A stretch of DNA of 64,000 nt from positions 124,001 through 188,000 of the forward strand of contig NZ_JAOVZO020000015.1 of assembly GCF_025717065.2 (NCBI RefSeq), read 5' to 3'. Below are positions 44,608 through 52,771 of this stretch, one piece after another. The DNA comes from Tahibacter soli (GTDB lineage Bacteria; Pseudomonadota; Gammaproteobacteria; Xanthomonadales; Rhodanobacteraceae). The notes under the pieces are model-generated. The model saw nothing but the letters and a program-made list of their open reading frames with translations. It was not told the origin of the DNA and did not search any database. Within the stretch, counting starts at the first letter, position 1. The number at the start of each line of letters is the position of its first letter. Both the position numbers and the translations under genes were made by a program.

Positions 44608-45792
44608 TCAGGCGATCAGCCACGCGGCGAGCCCGAGAAACAGCGCCATGCTGACGACGTCGGTCGCGGTGGTAAGAAAAATGCTCGACGCCGTGGCCGG
44701 ATCGGCGCCGAGGCGTTTGAGCGCCAGCGGCACCGCGGCGCCGGCGACGCCGGAAATCGCGCAGCTCGCGACCATCGCGACGAAGGTGATCGACGCGAGC
44801 ATCCCCGGCTGCGGATGGTGCTGCATCGTCGCCAGCGCGAACATGCCGATCGCCGCGACGAGGCCGGTCAGCGCGCCGTTGGCGAAGCCGAGCAGCGCTT
44901 CCTTGGCCATCAGCGCCGCGGCCTGGCCGGCGCGCAGTTCGCCGAGCGTCATGCCGCGCAGCGTCACCGCGAGCGCCTGGCAGCCGGTATTGCTGCATTG
45001 TCCCGACAGCACCGGAATGAACACCGCGAGCAGCACGATGCGGTTGACGGTGTCCTGGAACGTGCCGACGACCGCGGCCGCGATGAACGCCGTGAACAGG
45101 TTCAGCTGCAGCCACGGATGGCGGAACTTCAAGGCGCGCAGCCACGGCGTGGCCGTGCGCTCTTCTTTTTCGACGCCGACCATCGAACCTGCCTGCGCGC
45201 TGATCTCGTAGGCCTGCTGCTCGAACAGCACCGAGCCGCGTACCACGCCGATCAGTCGGCGGTCGTCGTCGCAGACCGGATAGACCGGATAGTGGCGGGT
45301 GACCACTTCGTGCATCGCGTCGAACAGCTCCATGTCGGGCTTGAGCGCGAACGGCGAGCGCACCATGACGTCGGCCAGCGTGTCGTCGGCCGCGGCGTAC
45401 AGGAGCTCACGGAACGCGACCACGCCGACGAGCCGGTCGCTCGTGTCCACGACGTAGATATAGGTGATCAGGGTGTGCCGCACCGCGTCGCGCAGCGCGT
45501 CGACCGCCTCGTGCACGCGCGTGCCGGCCGCGAACACCGCGACGGGTTCCTCCATGAGCCGGCCCACCGTGCCCTCGGGCCAGGCGCTGTCCTCGAGCCA
45601 TTGCTCGCCGGCGCTGTTCGTCGCGGCGATGCGCTCGCGGCGCTCCGGCGCGAATTCCTCGAGAATCTCGACGGCCTGACCCGGATTGAGCTCGGCCAGC
45701 ACGGCGGCGATTTCGGTATCGCTGCACTCGTCCAGCGCTTCGGCCGCGCCCTTGGGATCGAGTTCGCGTACGCGCTGGGTCAAAGGCACCAT
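44608..45792 (-). CDS. mgtE: MgtE-family magnesium transporter
   Basis: 394 residues from ATG 45792. A short N-terminal MgtE_N-like helical domain (residues 1-55: PKGAAEALDECSDTEIAAVL); two CBS domains at about 75-200 (VGRLMEEPVAVFAAGTRVHE, YIYVVDTSDRLVGVVAFREL, DVMVRSPFALKPDMELFDAM); then five membrane helices from about 230 (HPWLQLNLFTAFIAAAVVGT, PVLSGQCSNTGCQALAVTLR). The Q-x-x-N-x-G-x-Q-A block and SIFLTTATDVVSMALFLGLA match the MgtE pore. The N domain is shorter than in Thermus MgtE (total ~450), so Mg2+ gating by that domain may be reduced. Dimeric inner-membrane Mg2+ channel. Confidence 0.9.
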   Translation of the reverse strand: MVPLTQRVRELDPKGAAEALDECSDTEIAAVLAELNPGQAVEILEEFAPERRERIAATNSAGEQWLEDSAWPEGTVGRLMEEPVAVFAAGTRVHEAVDALRDAVRHTLITYIYVVDTSDRLVGVVAFRELLYAAADDTLADVMVRSPFALKPDMELFDAMHEVVTRHYPVYPVCDDDRRLIGVVRGSVLFEQQAYEISAQAGSMVGVEKEERTATPWLRALKFRHPWLQLNLFTAFIAAAVVGTFQDTVNRIVLLAVFIPVLSGQCSNTGCQALAVTLRGMTLGELRAGQAAALMAKEALLGFANGALTGLVAAIGMFALATMQHHPQPGMLASITFVAMVASCAISGVAGAAVPLALKRLGADPATASSIFLTTATDVVSMALFLGLAAWLIA

Positions 45793-45931
45793 GGAGACCT
45801 GCCGGGGGCTTGAAAGTCGAAGCCCTAATGCTAGCTTAACGAAAGGCGGCCCGGGCTATGCGCTGGTTCAGCGTCAGGGGGGCAGCCTCGGGTCTGCGAC
45901 AACGGCGTTTCTGCGCTCACGGAGGCTACCC

Positions 45932-46372
45932 ATGAAATCGTTCCATTCGTTTCTCGGTTCGTTGACCCTGTTGCTCGCGGCCGTGCTCGGCACCGCCTCG
46001 ACGACCGCCGACGCGCGCCGCTACGACTACTGTCGCAACTGCGGTGTCGTGCGCGAGGTGTATCGCGATCGCGACCAGGACCGGCATCTGGGCGCGGGTA
46101 CCGTGATCGGCGCCATTGCCGGCGCGGCGCTCGGCAACCAGGTCGGCAAGGGCGACGGCCGCAAGGCGGCGACGGTCGCCGGCGCGGTTGCCGGCGGCGC
46201 GATCGGACACAATGTGGAAAAGCGCAATCGCGGTTCGCGCGACGTGTGGCGCATCGAAGTCGAAATGGACGACGGCGGCCATCGCAGCGTGACGATGAGC
46301 AGCAATCGCGAATCGCTGCGGCGCGGCGACCGCGTGCAGGTGCGCAACGGGCAGGCCTATCTGTATCGTTGA
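45932..46372 (+). CDS. Glycine-zipper (17-kDa antigen-like) envelope protein
   Basis: 146 residues from ATG 45932, with GGAGG seven bases upstream. Signal sequence SLTLLLAAVLGTASTTADA, with no lipobox Cys. Two Cys in RYDYCRNCGVVREVYRD follow cleavage. A Gly-zipper 2TM segment (about 56-100: GTVIGAIAGAALGNQVGKGD, GAVAGGAIGHNVEKRNRG) precedes a C-terminal beta segment (VEMDDGGHRSVTMSSNRESL). This is the Rickettsia-17-kDa-like glycine-zipper group found in outer-membrane or periplasmic proteins (SlyB/PcP relatives). Monocistronic; a strong terminator follows at 46414-46441. Confidence 0.82.
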   Translation: MKSFHSFLGSLTLLLAAVLGTASTTADARRYDYCRNCGVVREVYRDRDQDRHLGAGTVIGAIAGAALGNQVGKGDGRKAATVAGAVAGGAIGHNVEKRNRGSRDVWRIEVEMDDGGHRSVTMSSNRESLRRGDRVQVRNGQAYLYR

Positions 46373-46413
46373 TCGACGTTCGGTTTATTCAACGATAGCC
46401 GATGCCAACAACG

Positions 46414-46441
46414 CCGAACGCCCGCTTGCGCGGGCGTTCGG
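46414..46441. terminator. Bidirectional terminator hairpin
   Basis: Perfect 12-bp stem CCGAACGCCCGC / GCGGGCGTTCGG with a TTGC loop, followed on the plus strand by TGGTTTGCTT. It sits between convergent genes (glycine-zipper protein and cell-wall hydrolase) and can serve both. Confidence 0.75.
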
Positions 46442-46468
46442 TGGTTTGCTTGCGACTCGCCGGCGGCG

Positions 46469-46906
46469 CTAGTTCACCGCGAAGAAGCGGTGTTCGCCGA
46501 TCACGGCGAGCGGCGTGCCGGTCGCCCAGGACGGCGTTTCGGCGTAGCTGGCGAGGAAGTGGTTCGCACCGGGCACGACCAGCATGCGCAGATTGTCCGG
46601 CAGATTCCACATGTTGATGGCGGCGCCGGAAACGACCCAGGCGTGCAGCCACGATTCCAGGTTGTCCAGGTTGTAATTCTTGCTCGTAATGGACATGGCA
46701 AATTGTCCACGCGCCTTGACGACCTGGCACAGCGTATCGCCCCAACGGCGCTGTTCGCGGCGCCGCAGGGCGACTTCGGCCACGGCCATCTGGCCGAGCG
46801 CCGGTTCGCTGCGCGCTTCGAGATAGACCGTCGTTGCGAGGCAAGTCTGGTCGGCGAGAGGCTGCGGCATGACTTGCGTCAGCCACATGAGCCAGCTCAG
46901 TTTCAT
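46469..46906 (-). CDS. SleB-like cell-wall hydrolase (Hydrolase_2)
   Basis: 145 residues from ATG 46906 with GGAGGTTTGACC upstream. The domain starts at CLATTVYLEARSEPALGQMA, where the Glu of Y-L-E-A-R is the family's catalytic acid; it continues with VAEVALRRREQ, WGDTLCQVV, GQFAMSIT, and ends with the N-H-F-L-A and TPLAVIGEHRFFAV blocks. This is the lytic-transglycosylase-like hydrolase domain of SleB/CwlJ, here as a stand-alone protein. The N terminus (MKLSWLMWLTQVMPQPLADQ) is only weakly hydrophobic, so export is uncertain. It is preceded by an unusually long structured leader. Confidence 0.83.
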   Translation of the reverse strand: MKLSWLMWLTQVMPQPLADQTCLATTVYLEARSEPALGQMAVAEVALRRREQRRWGDTLCQVVKARGQFAMSITSKNYNLDNLESWLHAWVVSGAAINMWNLPDNLRMLVVPGANHFLASYAETPSWATGTPLAVIGEHRFFAVN

Positions 46907-47206
46907 GGTCAAACCTCCGTGCACTCGGCACCATGGGACGCCGGGCCGCGGAAGCGCCGTGCATCTTGCGGAAAACCTGGATGTCGGTGTCGCCGCCGTT
47001 TCGGTAAGGCGGCGTGGCTGCCCTCGCAATGGGGAGGTTCAGCCGGTTAGTGACGTCTCCCGCTCTGTCGGGAGGGCCCAACCAGGGCGCCGGATAGGCA
47101 CACGGCCCCGGACGCCAACGCCTGCGAGATCCGAATTCTTCCGGTTCGGCAGGCCTGGTTCGATCAGTTTTGCGAAGCGGGAATGTCTACCCGCGATGAG
47201 TCAGTG
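46907..47206 (-). ncRNA. Candidate structured 5' leader / regulatory RNA of the cell-wall hydrolase
   Basis: About 300 nt lie between a predicted promoter (47213-47242) and the hydrolase start, with several hairpins readable on the minus-strand RNA: 46991-46997 with 47008-47014 (7 bp, 10-nt loop); 47057-47062 with 47069-47074 (6 bp, 6-nt loop); and GCGGG/CCCGC near 47178-47195. A longer helix GCCTGC/GCAGGC plus CCA/TGG encloses a CCGAA/TTCGG hairpin in 47115-47160. No open frame there looks coding. It does not match any riboswitch class I know by eye. Confidence 0.5.
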
Positions 47207-47212
47207 GGGCGC

Positions 47213-47242
47213 ACCCTACCGGGTCCGGGGCAGGGTTGTCAA
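47213..47242 (-). promoter_or_regulatory. Sigma-70-like promoter for the hydrolase leader
   Basis: On the minus strand a perfect TTGACA (47242-47237) is followed after 18 bases by TAGGGT (47218-47213). Transcription would begin near 47206 and run through the structured leader into the hydrolase gene. An AT-rich stretch at 47270-47350 lies just upstream. Confidence 0.55.
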
Positions 47243-47696
47243 ACCGTCCGGTACGCCAATTCCGCGGATTAACGCCTGTCTAACATGCTGTTCAGTCTGT
47301 ATTTTGTTCTTGAAACGGGGTAATAGTTTCTTTGTAATCTTTAATAATAGTGGAAACAAGATGCCTCGACAGGGTCGTTCGCCTTGCCGTTGCTGGCGTT
47401 GCGGGGAGGCGGTCCGCAGGCGAAATGTGGCGAAATTATGGCGAAGTTGTGGCGGCCGGGGGCGGGGGCGGTGTAGATCGCAAGAACGCTTCAACGCCCC
47501 TGAAGGCGGCGCCGGCGAGGGGAGGGCGAAACGCGGGAAAAGCCACGTTTGCGACGAATGCGGCGGCGGACCGGCGAGGGCGGCGGGGTGAACCCCGCCG
47601 CGCCGCAAACCGCAGTCTTCGCGAAGACTGCGATCCAGCTTGTTGTTTTTTCGGGGATTTCGGCGAAAGCGAGGCCGCGCGCGGCACGACGCCAGG
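47243..47696. other. Intergenic region with direct repeats and two hairpins
   Basis: 454 bp without a credible gene. It contains an AT-rich stretch (47270-47350), a three-fold imperfect repeat of about 11 bp with core TGGCGAA (about 47424-47455), a 9-bp hairpin with a TGAA loop (47580-47601) and a perfect 22-bp palindrome at 47611-47632. The last two lie downstream of the PhnD-like gene on the minus strand and may end its transcript. Confidence 0.5.
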
Positions 47697-48515
47697 TCAA
47701 TACCCGTAGAAATCCTTCAGCATGGCTTCGGCGCCGGCATAGTCGGCCGGCGTCGCGCGCACGAACTTGCTGATGCCGAGTTCGAGCAGGAGATTGGCGA
47801 GCGCCGGGTCCTGGTCGAGCTTGAGCAGCGCCTCGGTCACTTTCGCGCGGACGGGTTCCGGCACGGACGGCGCAGCGCTGATGGCCGCGCCGGCGAACTC
47901 GTTCGAGGTCTTGATCGGCACGAGGTTCGGGTACTGGTCCTTGAGCCAGGTCGGAATCATCGCGGCCTGCGCCTCTCCGGCGAACACGGCCTCGACGGCA
48001 TCCTTCCACGACGCGGCCGACGACTGGATGTCGGGCTGGCGGATCGGATTCGGGTAGAACCCCAGCAGTAGCGCGTAGCCGAGGCTCGGCGCGCCCATGC
48101 AGACGATTTTCTGGCCGACGAGGCCCTCGAGACCGCCGGCCTGCAGATCCTGGTTCGAAACGAGCGTATAGCTCTGTTTTTCGGCCGTATGCACGAGCGG
48201 CACGAATTTCGAGCGCTGGATGCGGTAGTCGGCGAGATGCGCCTCGTCGAGCGCAAAATCGGTTTTCTGCGACTGGCGCAGGTCGCGCCAATAGAAGTGG
48301 TAGTTCTTCGGCGCGACCAGCGTGAATTTTTCGCCGGTCGCCTTGCCGAGATATTCCATCAGCGGCTTGTAGACCTCGGTGGCCTTTTCGGGCGGATAGA
48401 TCGGTTCGACCCAGAAGCTGTAGTCGGCCGCCGCCGCCGTGCCGCCGAGGAGGAGTGCGCCTGCCGCCATCGTCGCTTGCAGTCGCTGTCGAACCGCATT
48501 GCCGAACCTGCTCAT
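47697..48515 (-). CDS. PhnD-like periplasmic substrate-binding protein
   Basis: 272 residues from ATG 48515; signal peptide QATMAAGALLLGGTAAAADY. Single type II periplasmic-binding-protein domain of the PhnD/phosphate-phosphonate group: FWVEPIYPPEKATEVYKPLM, LDEAHLADYRIQRSKFVPL, then GLVGQKIVCMGAPSLGYALL and GEAQAAMIPTWLKDQYPN. These proteins usually feed an ABC importer for phosphonate, phosphite or related anions, but no permease or ATPase gene is near, so it is an orphan. Ligand unknown. Same strand as ygfZ, 72 bp downstream of it. Confidence 0.82.
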   Translation of the reverse strand: MSRFGNAVRQRLQATMAAGALLLGGTAAAADYSFWVEPIYPPEKATEVYKPLMEYLGKATGEKFTLVAPKNYHFYWRDLRQSQKTDFALDEAHLADYRIQRSKFVPLVHTAEKQSYTLVSNQDLQAGGLEGLVGQKIVCMGAPSLGYALLLGFYPNPIRQPDIQSSAASWKDAVEAVFAGEAQAAMIPTWLKDQYPNLVPIKTSNEFAGAAISAAPSVPEPVRAKVTEALLKLDQDPALANLLLELGISKFVRATPADYAGAEAMLKDFYGY

Positions 48516-48587
48516 GCCGCATCCCCTGGTCACCGCGTTCGTCGCGCGATTATACGCACGGAGCGTCGCGCCATTTCACCTTGATTA

Positions 48588-49490
48588 TCAATCCGGACGG
48601 TTCCATTTCGCAGAAATAACTTGAATCGATCCATTCGCCGCCGACAATACCGATCCGATTGTGGCGACTTCCTTGCGCACGACCGCCAGCGCGACGCGCC
48701 GTCCGGCGCCGTCGTTCGCCGACTGGAGCGCGACGCCGGCTTCGGCGCCACCGGTATCGCGCAGCGTTGTTGCGGCGGCCATCGTCGCTTCGTCGCCGGC
48801 GACGATCGTCAGCCGGCGTTTGTCGCCGCCGCCGCGAAAATGCAGGCGCGCGACGATTTCCTGGCCCGGATAGCACCCCTTCCTGTGGCTGATGCCGCCC
48901 AGGCGTGCAAGATCCAGCCACGACGGCAGCACCGCGTCGAGCGCGTGCGGCGGCAGCCATGGCAGGCCGGCGTCGATGTCGGCGCGCGTCCAGGCGTCGA
49001 GTTGCCGGGGCGTCGCATCCGACGCGACGGCGTCTGGCGGCAGCAACGCGGCGAGGCGCGTATCGTCGACGGCGAACGCGAAGGCACCGGCCGGCGGCGC
49101 CTCGCCGGGTTCGAGCGCGGCGACGACGTGTTCGACGATGTCGACCTTGGTCTTGAGCCGCAGCACGAACATCCTGAGCGGCCGTTCGAGCGCTTGCGCG
49201 TCGCCGCCGCGCAGGACGAGAACGAAACGGTCGTCGGCCGGGCGCAGCAGATGAAACAGCGCGCGGATACGGCCGTCGGGATTGAGCCATGCGGAGAGTT
49301 GCGCGCCGCCGACGGGCAGCGCGTCGACATCGTTGCAGAACTGCGCCTGGGCGTAAGCGGCCGCGTCGGGGCCGGAAAGTTCGATCGTTCGGGATCGCGA
49401 TAGGGCGTACACGGCGGACACGATGGGGGCGAAGGCGCGATTATCGCAGGGCCGGCGGCACGTTCGTACGGCCAAAGCAAGGGTTGTCAT
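48588..49490 (-). CDS. ygfZ: Folate-dependent Fe-S repair protein YgfZ
   Basis: 300 residues from ATG 49490; a GTG at 49418 would remove 24 poorly conserved residues and is a realistic alternative. GcvT-like folate-binding fold with the family motif K-G-C-Y-x-G-Q-E seen in GISHRKGCYPGQEIVARLHF near residue 213. N-terminal block IELSGPDAAAYAQAQFCNDV is also typical. YgfZ, with tetrahydrofolate, helps make or repair iron-sulphur enzymes. The location fits: 39 bp away and divergent lies the succinate dehydrogenase operon, whose SdhB needs three Fe-S clusters. Confidence 0.92.
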   Translation of the reverse strand: MTTLALAVRTCRRPCDNRAFAPIVSAVYALSRSRTIELSGPDAAAYAQAQFCNDVDALPVGGAQLSAWLNPDGRIRALFHLLRPADDRFVLVLRGGDAQALERPLRMFVLRLKTKVDIVEHVVAALEPGEAPPAGAFAFAVDDTRLAALLPPDAVASDATPRQLDAWTRADIDAGLPWLPPHALDAVLPSWLDLARLGGISHRKGCYPGQEIVARLHFRGGGDKRRLTIVAGDEATMAAATTLRDTGGAEAGVALQSANDGAGRRVALAVVRKEVATIGSVLSAANGSIQVISAKWNRPD

Positions 49491-49529
49491 GTCGCAGCCC
49501 GGGCGCTAACCTTCCGCCGCTTCACGACT

Positions 49530-49700
49530 ATGCCCGAACCTACTTCCCAGCCAGTTCCGCCCGATCGCGCCGTGCCCGAGCCCGTGGCTCCGACACAGCC
49601 GGATGCGCCGTCGCGTCCGCGCGAAATCGGCGGCCGCCAGGGGCCGGAGCCGACCCGCTACGGCGACTGGGAGAAGAATGGTCGTTGTATCGACTTTTGA
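49530..49700 (+). CDS. DUF1674 / SDHAF4-like succinate dehydrogenase assembly factor
   Basis: 56 residues from ATG 49530 to TGA 49700. The N-terminal half is Pro-rich and disordered (PEPTSQPVPPDRAVPEPV). The C terminus is the DUF1674 signature GPEPTRYGDWEKNGRCIDF in full. In eukaryotes the homologous SDHAF4 binds flavinylated SDHA and shields it before it joins SDHB. First gene of the sdh operon, 82 bp before sdhC. Short genes of this size are easily missed in annotation. Confidence 0.88.
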   Translation: MPEPTSQPVPPDRAVPEPVAPTQPDAPSRPREIGGRQGPEPTRYGDWEKNGRCIDF

Positions 49701-49782
49701 TGCGTGAAGCGCCGCCCCCGGCGGCGTGCAGCGCATTCGAGGCGATGCGGCGACCGGTTCGGTATCCCGGTTGGCGTAAAGG

Positions 49783-50187
49783 ATGGCGACCATGCCTCAG
49801 GCGGCACGACCCACATCTCCCCATCTGTCTGTCTATCGCTGGCAGGTTCAGATGGCCACCTCGATCCTGCATCGCGGCGCCGGTATCGCGCTCGCGGTCG
49901 GCACGATCCTTCTGCTCGCGCTGCTCGGCGCGCTCGCCAGCGGCCCCGAAGCCTATGCGAAGGTGCAGGCCTGCGCCGGTTCGCCGTTCGGACGGATACT
50001 GCTCGTCGGCTGGACCTGGTCGCTCGCGTACCACCTGCTCAACGGCCTGCGGCACCTGTACGAAGACGCCGGCTACGGCTACAAGATCAAGGAATTCGTC
50101 GCGACGAGCTGGATCAGCGTGATCGGCTCGTTCGTGCTCACCGCGCTCGTCTGGGCCTGCGTGCTCCTGCGCGGAGGTGCGGCATGA
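49783..50187 (+). CDS. sdhC: Succinate dehydrogenase cytochrome b556 subunit
   Basis: 134 residues from ATG 49783 (ATG 49792 also possible). Starts with the SdhC block RPTSPHLSVYRW, then HRGAGIALAVGTILL (TM1), GWTWSLAYHLLNGLRHLYED where the His of L-R-H-L is the heme b axial ligand, and TM3 (VIGSFVLTALVWACVLL). Anchors complex II in the inner membrane and, with SdhD, forms the quinone site. Stop overlaps the sdhD start as ATGA. Confidence 0.95.
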   Translation: MATMPQAARPTSPHLSVYRWQVQMATSILHRGAGIALAVGTILLLALLGALASGPEAYAKVQACAGSPFGRILLVGWTWSLAYHLLNGLRHLYEDAGYGYKIKEFVATSWISVIGSFVLTALVWACVLLRGGAA

Positions 50188-50576
50188 GCGCCAACGATCG
50201 TCTGCGCACGCCGCTCAAGAACGTCCGCGGCATCGGCGCCGCGCGCAGCGGCACCCATCATTTCATCGTCCAGCGCGTGACCGCGGTCGCGCTCGTGCCG
50301 CTGACGCTGTGGTTCGTCTGGCTCGCGCTGTCGCTGATGCACCTCGACTACGCGTCGGCGCGCGCGCTCGTCGGCCAGCCGTGGAACGCGGTGCTGATGA
50401 TCGCGTTCATCGTCGCGACGTTCTGGCACGCGCAGCTCGGCCTGCAGGTCGTGATCGAAGACTACGTGCACACGCGCGGCCTCGAAGTCGCCTCGCAGCT
50501 CGCGGTCAAATTCCTCGCCGTGCTCGGCGCGCTCGCGTGCGCGCTGGCCGTCGTCCGCATCGCCCTGGCCAGCTGA
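50184..50576 (+). CDS. sdhD: Succinate dehydrogenase membrane anchor subunit
   Basis: 130 residues from ATG 50184. [20 protein letters not shown] at the N terminus is typical of proteobacterial SdhD. Three membrane helices: [40 protein letters not shown] and [20 protein letters not shown]. The motif [16 protein letters not shown] includes residues of the heme/quinone region. Twenty bp before sdhA. Confidence 0.94.
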   Translation: MSANDRLRTPLKNVRGIGAARSGTHHFIVQRVTAVALVPLTLWFVWLALSLMHLDYASARALVGQPWNAVLMIAFIVATFWHAQLGLQVVIEDYVHTRGLEVASQLAVKFLAVLGALACALAVVRIALAS

Positions 50577-50595
50577 GAAGCGGGAAGCGCAAAGA

Positions 50596-52383
50596 ATGGA
50601 AAGCTACAAGATTCAGCAGCACAAGTACGACGTGGTCGTGGTCGGCGCCGGCGGCGCGGGCCTGCGCGCGACGTTCGGCATGGCCGCGAAAGGCCTGAAC
50701 ACCGCGTGCCTGACCAAGGTGTTTCCGACGCGCTCGCACACGGTCGCGGCGCAGGGCGGCATGTCGGCCGCGCTCGGCAACATGGGCGAGGACGACTGGC
50801 GCTTCCACTTCTACGACACCATCAAGGGTTCGGATTGGCTGGGCGACCAGGACGCGATCGAATACATGTGCCGCGAAGCGATTCCGGCCGTGATCGAGCT
50901 CGAACACTACGGCGTGCCGTTCTCGCGCACCGAAGAGGGCAAGATCTACCAGCGCCCGTTCGGCGGCATGACGACGCACTACGGCAAGGGCACCGCGCAG
51001 CGCACCTGCGCCGCGGCCGACCGCACCGGCCACGCGATTCTGCACACGCTGTATCAGCAGTCGCTCAAGCACGACGCCCGCTTCTATATCGAATACTTCG
51101 CGCTCGATCTGATCATGGATTCGGACGGCGTATGCCGCGGCGTGCTCGCGCTCGACATGGCCGAAGGCACGCTGCACCTGTTCCGCGCCCACGCGGTGGT
51201 GCTGGCGACCGGCGGCTACGGCCGCGCGTATTTCTCGGCGACGTCGGCGCACACCTGCACCGGCGACGGCGGCGGCATGGTGCTGCGCGCCGGCCTGCCG
51301 CTGCAGGACATGGAATTCGTGCAGTTCCATCCGACCGGCATCTACGGCGCCGGCTGCCTCATCACCGAAGGCGTGCGCGGCGAGGGCGGCTACCTCACGA
51401 ACTCGAAGGGCGAGCGCTTCATGGAGCGCTACGCGCCGAACGCGAAGGATCTCGCCTCGCGCGACGTCGTCTCGCGCGCGATGACGATCGAAATCCGCGA
51501 AGGCCGCGGCGTCGGCGAGCATGCCGACCATATTCACCTGAACCTGATGCACCTCGGCCCCGAGGTGATCAACGAAAAGCTGCCGGGCATCGCCGAGAGC
51601 GCGCACATCTTCGCCGGCGTCGACGTCGCCAAGCAGCCGATTCCGGTGCTGCCGACCGTGCACTACAACATGGGCGGCATTCCGACCAACTACCACGGCG
51701 AAGTCGTGCGCAAGGTCGGCAACGACAACGACGCCGTCGTGCCGGGCCTGTTCGCGATCGGCGAGGCCGCGTGCGTGTCGGTGCACGGCGCCAATCGCCT
51801 GGGTTCCAACTCGCTGCTCGACCTCGTGGTGTTCGGTCGCGCCGCCGCGAACCGCGCGGCCGAGGTGATCAAGCCGGGCGCGCCGCACAAGGATCTGCCG
51901 GCGTCGGTCTGCGACGCGGCGCTCGCGAACTTCGACCGCCTGCGCTACGCGAACGGCGGCTCGGCGACCGCGGACATCCGACTCAACATGCAGAAGATCA
52001 TGCAGAAGGACGCCGCGGTGTTCCGCACCGGCGAGACGTTGAAGGAAGGCTGCACGAAGATCTCGCAGACGTTCGATTCGTTCGCCGACGTCAAGGTCAG
52101 CGACCGTTCGCTCGTGTGGAACTCCGACCTGATCGAAACGCTGGAGCTGCAGAACCTGCTCGGTCAGGCCGTCGCGACGATGTACTCGGCCGAGAACCGG
52201 CCGGAAAGCCGCGGCGCGCATGCGCGCGAGGACTACAAGGATCGCGACGACGCCGAGTGGCAGAAGCACACGCTGGTCGCCGTCGACGACAAAGGCAAGG
52301 TCTCGTTCGACTACCGGCCGGTGCACATGTACACGTTGACGAAGGACGTCGACGTGGTGCCGCCCAAGCCGCGCGTCTACTAA
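50596..52383 (+). CDS. sdhA: Succinate dehydrogenase flavoprotein subunit
   Basis: 595 residues from ATG 50596. FAD Rossmann loop [17 protein letters not shown] at residues 15-31; covalent FAD attachment H48 in [16 protein letters not shown]; catalytic/substrate blocks [31 protein letters not shown], and [17 protein letters not shown] near residue 400. C-terminal domain ends with [16 protein letters not shown] and [12 protein letters not shown]. Oxidises succinate to fumarate in the citric-acid cycle. FAD insertion would be helped by SdhE and the DUF1674 protein, both encoded in the same operon. Confidence 0.98.
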   Translation: MESYKIQQHKYDVVVVGAGGAGLRATFGMAAKGLNTACLTKVFPTRSHTVAAQGGMSAALGNMGEDDWRFHFYDTIKGSDWLGDQDAIEYMCREAIPAVIELEHYGVPFSRTEEGKIYQRPFGGMTTHYGKGTAQRTCAAADRTGHAILHTLYQQSLKHDARFYIEYFALDLIMDSDGVCRGVLALDMAEGTLHLFRAHAVVLATGGYGRAYFSATSAHTCTGDGGGMVLRAGLPLQDMEFVQFHPTGIYGAGCLITEGVRGEGGYLTNSKGERFMERYAPNAKDLASRDVVSRAMTIEIREGRGVGEHADHIHLNLMHLGPEVINEKLPGIAESAHIFAGVDVAKQPIPVLPTVHYNMGGIPTNYHGEVVRKVGNDNDAVVPGLFAIGEAACVSVHGANRLGSNSLLDLVVFGRAAANRAAEVIKPGAPHKDLPASVCDAALANFDRLRYANGGSATADIRLNMQKIMQKDAAVFRTGETLKEGCTKISQTFDSFADVKVSDRSLVWNSDLIETLELQNLLGQAVATMYSAENRPESRGAHAREDYKDRDDAEWQKHTLVAVDDKGKVSFDYRPVHMYTLTKDVDVVPPKPRVY

Positions 52384-52393
52384 GGCCCCAGCG

Positions 52394-52771
52394 ATGGCGC
52401 GCGAAGGCGGACTCCTGAACTGGCAGTGGCGAGGCTATTCGCGCAACCATCGCGACCGGCTGAACCTCGTGCTGCACATCGTGGCGGTGCCGGCGTTCGT
52501 CGCGGGCATGCTCGCCACCGTGTCGCTCGCGCTCAAGGGGTTCTACTACGGCGCCGCCGCGGCGTTCGTGTTCGCGATCGTCGCGTTCGCGCTGCAGGGC
52601 ATCGGCCACAAGCGCGAAGCGCAGCCGCCCGAGCCGTTCGACGGCCCCGGCGACTTCGTCGCGCGCGTGTTCGCCGAACAATTCATTACTTTTCCGCGTT
52701 TTGTACTAAGCGGCAACTGGATGCGCAACCTCGCAGGCCGGGCCGAACAGGACGACAACCGTCATGGCTGA
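52394..52771 (+). CDS. Mpo1-like (DUF962) membrane protein
   Basis: 125 residues from ATG 52394, 10 bp after sdhA; its 3' end overlaps sdhB by 8 bp. Two membrane spans (about 27-47, 50-68). His-rich family motifs: [19 protein letters not shown] and [20 protein letters not shown], followed by [16 protein letters not shown]. Yeast Mpo1 is an iron-dependent dioxygenase acting on 2-hydroxy fatty acids; the bacterial version keeps the His pattern. Its position inside the sdh operon is a repeated feature in Xanthomonadales as far as I recall, but a role in complex II is unproven. Confidence 0.8.
   Translation: MAREGGLLNWQWRGYSRNHRDRLNLVLHIVAVPAFVAGMLATVSLALKGFYYGAAAAFVFAIVAFALQGIGHKREAQPPEPFDGPGDFVARVFAEQFITFPRFVLSGNWMRNLAGRAEQDDNRHG

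Noticed and set aside
47040-47080. Sequence blocks on the minus strand (CCCGACAG, CTAACC, GGCTGAACC) reminiscent of the ydaO c-di-AMP riboswitch.
   Set aside because: The blocks are in the wrong order for that class, and CCCGACAG lies inside a simple hairpin. Kept only as an unclassified structured leader.
46389-47081. A longer minus-strand frame over the cell-wall hydrolase and its leader.
   Set aside because: It is out of frame with the SleB-like domain and covers the structured leader; no family features in its translation.
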